From an uncultured beta proteobacterium (GTDB lineage Bacteria > Pseudomonadota > Gammaproteobacteria > Burkholderiales > Burkholderiaceae_C), in assembly GCA_903870955.1 (NCBI GenBank), contig CAIQEX010000079.1:1-18387 (forward strand): 18,387 nt of DNA, in the 5' to 3' direction. The notes under the pieces are model-generated. The model made no database searches, was not told the origin of the DNA, and saw only the letters and a list, made by a program, of their open reading frames with translations. A program made the position numbers and the translations under genes. This document shows positions 6,915-13,015 of the stretch, piece by piece (the first letter of the stretch is position 1; each line of letters starts with the position of its first letter).

Positions 6915-8081
6915 TTAGTTTGCAGTGATTCCGCTGAGGGGTTCGGTGGCTGCGCTGGCCAGCGCCGCGTGCATGCGCGACAAGGCCAAGGTACTGCCGT
7001 GCTGCTCAGCCAAAGCCAGCAGCGGCGCAAAGCGGCGCTGCTTTTTCTGCGCGTGGTTCTGGAAGATGTCGGCGATATGGTGCTCCAGAAACGGGTTTTC
7101 AAAGCGCTCACGCACCGTGGCCAGATAGGCCTGGGCCTGTGGCAATTGCCCCAGCAAGTCAAATACCGGCAGCACCTCCTCGTCCCAGAAGGATTCCAGT
7201 TCACCACGCTGCTGGCTATCCGACATGGCTTCGCGCACGGTCTGACGGGGCGGGCGCTTTAAGGCGTGCCAGCGTTCGGCTAAATAGGTGTGGCCCGCAT
7301 TGAGCAAAAAGAGTTTCAGCCGCTCGTAGCGCGCCAGGTCATCCGTGAGCACGATGCACGGATGCTGGCACGGCATAACCAGCCCGACCTGTCTTTGTAC
7401 CGCCCACAAAGCGTACGGTTCGGCCACCGCACCGACCGGCTCCAACGCCTGGGAGACGATGCGGTCGACCAGCGAATTGGCCCACACGCAGTGCTGCTGC
7501 AACCACACGCAAAAAGTCTGGCTTAAGGCCCAGCGCTGGGCCAGGCGGATCAGCAACTGGCGCAGCACGTCGCCGTTGTCTTGCACCAGCTCGCAGGGCA
7601 GCAGGGTCAGCGGCGCGTCCGGGCGCTGTTGCCAGCGGCCAGCCAGAAGCACCAGCAACTTGGCCGGAAAACTGGCCGGTACCGCGCCGTCTGAGGCCAG
7701 CATGGCCGGGCCATCAGCCAGATCCAGTGCGTAACCGGTATCTCCGGTATTGGAAACAAGCACCTGCGCGTGCAATACCGCCTGACGCACCTGCGGCCAC
7801 TGGGTGTCGGCCTGCAGCGCGCCGCGAATCGCGTTCGCGTAATAGGTTTGATCGATGCGGGCGCCATCCTGGCAGCCACGCACCCGCACCGGGTAGGGCG
7901 CGCCGGTGGCCAGCGCCGCCACCCGCGCGGCGCCCTCTGCACGGGTGGTTGTCTGCACCACGGTGATGCCGCCCAGCGCATGGCTGGCACCGGCTTCGCC
8001 AGCCAGCGCTTGCGAGACAAACAAATCCACATGCGCCTGCAAGAAGCGGCTGGTACCAAACTGCACGATGGGCTGGAACAT
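6915..8081 (-). CDS. mannitol-dehydrogenase-family oxidoreductase, likely tagaturonate reductase (UxaB-like)
   Basis: This 388-residue protein belongs to the long-chain polyol dehydrogenase family (mannitol dehydrogenase, UxaB, UxaD). Evidence includes the N-terminal nucleotide-binding opening QFGTSRFLQAHVDLF (7-21), VSNTGDTGY, the PCELVQDNG segment (162-170), NSLVDRIV (202-209), and the catalytic K-x4-N-x2-H motif with Lys256, Asn261 and His264. UxaB reduces D-tagaturonate to D-altronate with NADH. The altronate dehydratase gene next door supports that role, but mannonate, fructuronate or a polyol remain possible. It is about 90-100 residues shorter than E. coli UxaB (about 480), yet has all core motifs. 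Its ATG lies 2 nt after the stop of the Zn-dehydrogenase, with GAGGT upstream, so it is in the same operon. The chvE operator begins about 20 nt past its stop. Confidence 0.75.
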   Translation of the reverse strand: MFQPIVQFGTSRFLQAHVDLFVSQALAGEAGASHALGGITVVQTTTRAEGAARVAALATGAPYPVRVRGCQDGARIDQTYYANAIRGALQADTQWPQVRQAVLHAQVLVSNTGDTGYALDLADGPAMLASDGAVPASFPAKLLVLLAGRWQQRPDAPLTLLPCELVQDNGDVLRQLLIRLAQRWALSQTFCVWLQQHCVWANSLVDRIVSQALEPVGAVAEPYALWAVQRQVGLVMPCQHPCIVLTDDLARYERLKLFLLNAGHTYLAERWHALKRPPRQTVREAMSDSQQRGELESFWDEEVLPVFDLLGQLPQAQAYLATVRERFENPFLEHHIADIFQNHAQKKQRRFAPLLALAEQHGSTLALSRMHAALASAATEPLSGITAN

Positions 8082-8083
8082 GC

Positions 8084-9094
8084 TCAGACCTCGATCAGGG
8101 CCTTGACGACACCGCGCGCCGGGTCCAACAGCTGGGCAAAGTCAGTAGGCACATCGGCCAGTGGCATGCGGTGCGTGTTGAGCGCTGCGCAGGGCACCTG
8201 CCCGGCACGAATGGCCTGCAGCACGGTCTCAAAGTCCTCGGCCGTGGCGTTGCGGCTGCCCAGCAGGGTGGTCTCGCGCTTGTGGAATTCGGGGTCCGAG
8301 AAACTGATGCTGCCCTGCACCACCGAGATCAGCACGTAGCTGCCGCCGTGGCAGACAAACTGCAGGCCGCGTTCCATGGCCTTTGCATTGCCGGTGGCGT
8401 CCATCACCACATCAAAAAATTCGCCGTCGGTTGCATCCCGCAACCGGGCTTCGTCATCAGCGCCCAGCGTGACCGCAGCGGCCACACCCAGCTCGCGCCG
8501 GCAGAATTCCAGCCGGTCCTGACGCGCGTCCAGCGCCGTAACCTGGGCACCACGCAGCCCGGCAAAAATCATGGCGGCCATGCCAATAGGCCCGGCACCC
8601 ACCACCAGCACGCGCTGGCCTGGACGCACCTGGGCGCGGCGCACCGCATGTGCGCCAATGGCCAGAAATTCGACCATGGCGGCCTGGTCCAGCGTCACGC
8701 CTTCGGCCTTGTGCACAAACTGTTCGGGTAGGGCCAGGTATTCGCAAAAGGCGCCATCGCGGTGTACGCCCAGCACCTGAATAGCGACGCAGCAATTGGT
8801 CTTGCCCTGTCGGCAGGCAATGCATTGGCCGCAGGACAAATAGGGCATCACATACACCGTGTCGCCAACGGCCAGACGCCCGCCCTGCGGCGCCTCGGCC
8901 ACCTCGCCGGAAAACTCGTGGCCCATGACGCGCGGGTATTGTAGGAACGGCTGGGTGCCGCCAAAGATGTGCAGATCGGTACCGCAAACGCCCACGCGGC
9001 GCACCCGCACCAGCACTTCGCCAGGTGCGCAGACAGGGCGTGCGCGTTGTTCGGCACGCAGATTTCCAGGGGTTTCACAAACGATGGTCAGCAT
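8084..9094 (-). CDS. zinc-dependent alcohol dehydrogenase, L-galactonate 5-dehydrogenase (LgoD/RspB)-like
   Basis: The 336-residue protein is a medium-chain Zn dehydrogenase. Catalytic zinc ligands are Cys37 (GVCGTDLH), His59-Glu60 (GHEFSGEV) and probably Glu142. The structural zinc lobe has Cys88, Cys91, Cys94 and Cys102 (C-x2-C-x2-C-x7-C). The NAD-binding loop is VVGAGPIG (164-171). The overall pattern resembles LgoD/RspB/YjjN, which in E. coli oxidises L-galactonate at C5 to D-tagaturonate. With UxaB- and UxaA-type neighbours, that reaction would feed directly into the pathway. A sorbitol, galactitol or threonine-dehydrogenase-like role cannot be excluded. AGGAAA lies just before the start. 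The gap to uxaA upstream is 43 nt, and to the next gene 2 nt. Confidence 0.75.
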   Translation of the reverse strand: MLTIVCETPGNLRAEQRARPVCAPGEVLVRVRRVGVCGTDLHIFGGTQPFLQYPRVMGHEFSGEVAEAPQGGRLAVGDTVYVMPYLSCGQCIACRQGKTNCCVAIQVLGVHRDGAFCEYLALPEQFVHKAEGVTLDQAAMVEFLAIGAHAVRRAQVRPGQRVLVVGAGPIGMAAMIFAGLRGAQVTALDARQDRLEFCRRELGVAAAVTLGADDEARLRDATDGEFFDVVMDATGNAKAMERGLQFVCHGGSYVLISVVQGSISFSDPEFHKRETTLLGSRNATAEDFETVLQAIRAGQVPCAALNTHRMPLADVPTDFAQLLDPARGVVKALIEV

Positions 9095-9137
9095 AGGTTT
9101 CCTAAATCATCATTGGAGGTGGGGGAGCGCTGCAAGC

Positions 9138-10682
9138 TCAGGTCACCGCACCGAGTTGCCAGGGCACAAATTCGTTTTGGCCGTAGCCATGGATTTCGCT
9201 CTTGCTGAGTTCGCCCGAGGCCATGCGCAGCAGGGCCTGGAAGATTTGCTCGCCCATCTGGTCTACCGTGCATTCGCCATCCACAATGCCACCGCAGTTG
9301 ATGTCGATGTCGGCCGCCTGGCGTTGCCACAGCAGGCTGTTGGTGGCCAGCTTGAGCGAGGGCACCGGGGCGCAACCATAGGCCGAGCCACGTCCGGTGG
9401 TGAAGCAGATCAGGTTGGCGCCACCGGCCACCTGTCCGGTGGCACTCACCGGGTCGTAGCCGGGGGTGTCCATAAACACCAGGCCGTGTCGGGTGACGGG
9501 CTGCGCGTATTCCAGCACCTCGACCAGATTCGTGGTGCCGCCTTTGGCCACCGCCCCCAGCGACTTTTCCAGAATCGTGGTCAGGCCACCGGCCTTGTTG
9601 CCGGCCGAGGGGTTGTTGTTCATGTCGGCACCCATGCGCTGGCAATAGGCCTCCCACCAGGCGATGCGCGCCAACAGTTGGGCACCCACTTCGGCGCTTT
9701 GCGCACGGCGTACCAGCAGGTGCTCTGCACCATAGATTTCCGGTGTTTCTGACAGGATGGCGCTGCCGCCCTGGCGCACCAGGCGGTCCACCGCAGCACC
9801 CAGCGCCGGGTTGGCACTGACGCCGGAGTAGCTGTCCGAGCCACCACATTGCAGGCCGACCACGAGGTGGCTGGCGGGCACCGGCACGCGCTGCACGGCG
9901 TTGGCCGCGGGCAACATGCCGCGCACCACCTCCAGACCACGCTGCACGGCCAGCGCGGTGCCACCGCTGTCCTGAATCGTGTAGGCCTGCAGCACCGGCC
10001 CGGCCTGCAAGCCTTCGGCCTGAATCCAGGCCGGGATCTGGTTGGTCTCGCAACCCAGACCGATCACCAGCACGGCCGCAAAATTGGCATGCCGTGCATA
10101 GCCCGCCAGCGTGCGGCGCAGCAGTTGCAGGGCTTCGCCCTCGGAGTCCACTGCGCAACCGGCGCCGTGGGTCAAGGCCACGACACCATCTACCTGTGGA
10201 AAGTCCTGCAGTGCCTCGGGAAAGATGTCCCGGCGAAAGCGGTCAGCAATGGCGCGGGCCACGGTGGCCGAGCAGTTCACCGAGGTCAGGATGCCGATGT
10301 AGTTGCGCGTGGCCACGCGCCCGTCGGGCCGCACAATGCCCATGAAGGTGGCGGCCTCGGCCGCGAACTGTGTCGGCCGCGCATCCAGCGTGGCTACCTG
10401 CGCCGCATCGCGTTCAAACTCGCCCATGCCCAGGTTGTGCACATGCACATGCTGGCCGCGCCGGATCGCCTGTGAGGCAAATCCAATGATCTGGCCGTAG
10501 CGCCGCACCGGTGCACCGGCTTCCAAGTCGCGCACCGCCACCTTGTGGCCGGGCGGAATCAGGCCGCTGATGGTGATACCTTCTTCCGGCAGCACCGTAC
10601 CCGAGAGCAATTGCTGGCGGGTGATGACGACATCGTCATCGGCATGCAGGCGGATCGAGACCGGGGCGGTGGTGGTTGTCAT
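9138..10682 (-). CDS. uxaA: UxaA-family altronate dehydratase
   Basis: A 514-residue single-chain enzyme with an N-terminal SAF domain (about 10-88) and the large UxaA/GarD catalytic domain (about 115 to the end). Characteristic segments are GRVATRNYIGILTSVNCSA, LTHGAGCAVDSEGE, GLGCETNQIPAW, LQCGGSDSYSGVSANPALG (invariant Cys likely binding the metal) and FTTGRGSAYG. Altronate dehydratase converts D-altronate to 2-keto-3-deoxy-D-gluconate using Fe2+ or Mn2+. The related galactarate dehydratase shares the fold, but the adjacent oxidoreductases favour altronate. Its ATG follows the TGA of the FAH-family gene by one base, with AAAGG upstream inside that gene, so the two are surely cotranscribed. 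Confidence 0.85.
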   Translation of the reverse strand: MTTTTAPVSIRLHADDDVVITRQQLLSGTVLPEEGITISGLIPPGHKVAVRDLEAGAPVRRYGQIIGFASQAIRRGQHVHVHNLGMGEFERDAAQVATLDARPTQFAAEAATFMGIVRPDGRVATRNYIGILTSVNCSATVARAIADRFRRDIFPEALQDFPQVDGVVALTHGAGCAVDSEGEALQLLRRTLAGYARHANFAAVLVIGLGCETNQIPAWIQAEGLQAGPVLQAYTIQDSGGTALAVQRGLEVVRGMLPAANAVQRVPVPASHLVVGLQCGGSDSYSGVSANPALGAAVDRLVRQGGSAILSETPEIYGAEHLLVRRAQSAEVGAQLLARIAWWEAYCQRMGADMNNNPSAGNKAGGLTTILEKSLGAVAKGGTTNLVEVLEYAQPVTRHGLVFMDTPGYDPVSATGQVAGGANLICFTTGRGSAYGCAPVPSLKLATNSLLWQRQAADIDINCGGIVDGECTVDQMGEQIFQALLRMASGELSKSEIHGYGQNEFVPWQLGAVT

Positions 10683-10683
10683 G

Positions 10684-11871
10684 TCACAAACCTTTTGCGT
10701 TCAACAGACCACGCGCCGCCAGGTTATTGAAGAAGGCGCGCAGGCCAAACTGCCAGGGCGGGGCATCGCCGCAATGGTGCACGCGGTTGCACAACACGCC
10801 CAGGTGAGGACTCTGAATGCGCACGGTGTCGCCCAGGTGGTGGGTAAAGCCGCTACCGGCCTGATCGCGGTCTTTGGTGGGTGCAAACAGCGTGCCCATG
10901 AACAGCATGAAGCCGTCCGGGTACTGGTGCGCGCCCATGACTTGCTCTACGAGCTCCAGCGGATCGCGGCTGATCTGGTCCATGGAATTCACGCCCTTCA
11001 TGACAAAGCCGTCTTCGCCGGTCACCAGCAATTGCAGCACTTCATTGCGCACATGGTCGAGGGTGAAAGTCGCATCAAACAGGCGGATGAACGGGCCAAT
11101 GGCGCAGGAGGCGTTGTTGTCCTTGGCCTTGCCGAGCAACAGGGCACTACGACCCTCGATGTCGCGCAGGTTGACGTCATTGCCCAAGGCTACACCCTGG
11201 ATCACGCCCCGGCTGTTGACCGCCAGCACCACTTCCGGTTCGGGGTTGTTCCAGTGCGAATCGGCGCGTATGCCGACGGCACTGCCGGTCCCCACCGAGG
11301 ACAGCACCGGTGCCTTGGTAAACACCTCGGCGTCTGGCCCGATTCCCACCTCCAGATATTGCGACCAGATGCCTTGCGCCTGCAGCGCGGCTTTGAGTTG
11401 CATGGCCTGGGGCGAGCCGGGTTTGATGGCCGACAGATCGGCACCGATTTGCGCCAGCACCTGGCTGCGAATGGCCTGGGCGCGGCTGGCGTCGCCACCG
11501 GCCTTTTCTTCGATCACGCGCTCGATCATGCTGGTGGCAAAGGTGACGCCGGCCGCCTTGATGACCTGCAAATCGCAGGGCGACAGGAAGAAGGGTTTGC
11601 TGAGGTCGCGCGTGGCCTCGTCGCTATTGGCCAGCAGATCCTCCAGGGAACCGGCACGCGTTCCCGCATAGCCCTGAACCAGGGCCGCAGGGTTTTCAGT
11701 CTCCAGCAGGGTGCTCATGCTGGCCACATGGGCCGACAGGTCGTAAACCCCATCGGCGCGCAGCACGGCCACCGAGGGGCCTGCCACACCGGCGGTATTC
11801 CAGATGCGGGTGACCAGGGTGCCGGCATAACCGTCGGCAGGTAAACAGTCTTGATTGGGCATGGGGTTCAT
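10684..11871 (-). CDS. fumarylacetoacetate hydrolase (FAH)-family sugar-acid catabolic enzyme
   Basis: The 395-residue protein has the FAH C-terminal fold, with the metal-binding style stretches HWNNPEPEVVLAV (paired Glu ligands), ALGNDVNLRDIEGRSALLLG and AKDNNASCAIGPFI. The subgroup looks like the 2-keto-3-deoxy-pentonate dehydratases (XylX/KdxD-like) or the AraD1/GguC type often found with gguAB, which dehydrate or cleave 2-keto-3-deoxy sugar acids. The exact substrate is not readable. The frame allows an ATG at 11913, but that codon sits at the predicted transcription start of the promoter at 11920-11979. ATG 11871 gives a leader of about 40 nt, similar to chvE, so it is preferred; ATG 11862 is also possible. 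No clear ribosome site is visible. First gene of the catabolic operon, divergent from lysR. Confidence 0.8.
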   Translation of the reverse strand: MNPMPNQDCLPADGYAGTLVTRIWNTAGVAGPSVAVLRADGVYDLSAHVASMSTLLETENPAALVQGYAGTRAGSLEDLLANSDEATRDLSKPFFLSPCDLQVIKAAGVTFATSMIERVIEEKAGGDASRAQAIRSQVLAQIGADLSAIKPGSPQAMQLKAALQAQGIWSQYLEVGIGPDAEVFTKAPVLSSVGTGSAVGIRADSHWNNPEPEVVLAVNSRGVIQGVALGNDVNLRDIEGRSALLLGKAKDNNASCAIGPFIRLFDATFTLDHVRNEVLQLLVTGEDGFVMKGVNSMDQISRDPLELVEQVMGAHQYPDGFMLFMGTLFAPTKDRDQAGSGFTHHLGDTVRIQSPHLGVLCNRVHHCGDAPPWQFGLRAFFNNLAARGLLNAKGL

Positions 11872-11919
11872 CCGTTTTTCTGAGGGAATTTGGGCGCGTG
11901 GCAAGGGCAGCAAGCGCAG

Positions 11920-11979
11920 ATGATACGAAGCAGATTGATAATGTCCTAATTGCTAATTGCCCAACTCCCATAGCAAAAC
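11920..11979 (-). promoter_or_regulatory. catabolic operon promoter with putative LysR-type operator (copy 1)
   Basis: On the minus strand there is a -35-like TTAGGA (11949-11944), an 18-nt spacer and a -10-like TATCAT (11925-11920). Upstream lies GTTTTGCTAT (11979-11970), identical to the block in the chvE promoter at the same spacing. The region also lies 37-96 nt before the divergent lysR start, so the regulator could repress its own gene from the same site. The site sequence is seen; binding by the neighbouring LysR protein is inferred. Confidence 0.75.
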
Positions 11980-12015
11980 AAGTATGTCTAGCCAGCCCCG
12001 TCCTTCCCGCAATTC

Positions 12016-12987
12016 ATGACAAATTACAACCACTGGTTTATCCGCGCCCGGCTCAAGACCCGGCAACTGCTGTTGCTGGTGGCACTCGCCGAAGAGGGCA
12101 ATATCCACCGAGCCGCCCAGGTGCTGAGCATGAGCCAGCCGGCAGCCAGCAAATTGCTCAAAGACCTGGAAGACGTGCTGGAGGTTTCGCTGTTCGAGCG
12201 CTTGCCGCGCGGCATGCGCCCGACCTGGTATGGCGAGACCATGATTCGCCATGCCCGCGTGGCATTGGCGTCCTTGAATCAGGCGCACGATGAATTGCAG
12301 GCCGCCAAGAGCGGCCAGTTTGGCCAGGTCAGCATCGGCGCCATCACCTCGCCGGGGCTGATGCTGCTTCCCGAGGCGGTGCAACGGGTCAAGGCGGATC
12401 ACCCGGATTTACGCGTCTCGCTGCAAATCGAGACCAGCGATGTGCTGATCGAAAAGCTCAGCCAGAACAAACTGGACATTCTGGTGGCGCGGCTGTTTGC
12501 CCAACATGACAAAAGCGATTTGCGCTACGAGGTATTAACCGAAGAGCCGATCTGCGTCGTGGCGCGAACCGGCCACCCGATGCTGAAAGTCAAAGACCTG
12601 TCGTTGAACGACATGGCCGAAGCCGGCTGGATTGTGCCGCCCGCGGGCAGCGTGCTGCGGCATCGGTTTGAGTTGATGTTTCAGGAGATCGGGTTACGCG
12701 CGCCGGTCAACCTGATCGAGACGGGGGCCCTGCTTTTCACCAGCAAGATGCTGCAAATGAGTGACATGCTCAGCGTGCTAGCCACCGATGTGGCGCGCTA
12801 CTACGCAGAGCACGGACTGGTGTCTATTTTGCCGATTGACCTGCCTTGCCAGATGGAGGCCTTTGGCATCATTACCCGGCGCGACCGCCTGTTGTCGCCA
12901 GCCGCTGAAGTGATGCTGCGGGCGATCCGCAGCACGGCGCTGAGCGTGTACGGGCTGACTCCGGTGGAAGTGCCAACGGACAATTGA
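12016..12987 (+). CDS. LysR-family transcriptional regulator, GbpR-like
   Basis: A 323-residue LysR regulator. The winged helix-turn-helix (about 13-72) contains EEGNIHRAAQVLSMSQPAASKLL, here split as EEGNIHRAA and SQPAASKLL, and LFERLPRGMRPT. The effector-binding domain occupies about 95-305. The opening FIRARLKTRQLLLLVAL strongly recalls GbpR, the LysR protein that controls chvE-type sugar-binding protein genes in Agrobacterium and Azospirillum in response to sugars. It diverges from the catabolic operon, the standard LysR arrangement, and the shared operator blocks at 11920-11979 and 6837-6896 are its likely targets. The start at 12016 has no good ribosome site but matches where homology begins. 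The inducer is unknown: a sugar or sugar acid. Confidence 0.88.
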   Translation: MTNYNHWFIRARLKTRQLLLLVALAEEGNIHRAAQVLSMSQPAASKLLKDLEDVLEVSLFERLPRGMRPTWYGETMIRHARVALASLNQAHDELQAAKSGQFGQVSIGAITSPGLMLLPEAVQRVKADHPDLRVSLQIETSDVLIEKLSQNKLDILVARLFAQHDKSDLRYEVLTEEPICVVARTGHPMLKVKDLSLNDMAEAGWIVPPAGSVLRHRFELMFQEIGLRAPVNLIETGALLFTSKMLQMSDMLSVLATDVARYYAEHGLVSILPIDLPCQMEAFGIITRRDRLLSPAAEVMLRAIRSTALSVYGLTPVEVPTDN

Positions 12988-13015
12988 TGCATCCGGTTTG
13001 CAATGCCGGTTTTGG

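Noticed and set aside
9088..10158. A 356-codon minus-strand open frame
   Set aside because: Overlaps uxaA in another frame on the same strand; its Gly/Arg-rich translation is typical of a frame-shifted GC-rich gene.
10543..11844. A 433-codon plus-strand open frame
   Set aside because: Antisense to the well-supported FAH-family gene; its translation has no motif and a shadow-type composition.
12988..13015. Possible terminator after lysR (CCGG repeats followed by TTTT)
   Set aside because: Only a 4-bp stem from self-palindromic CCGG and a short T run; too weak to call in either direction.
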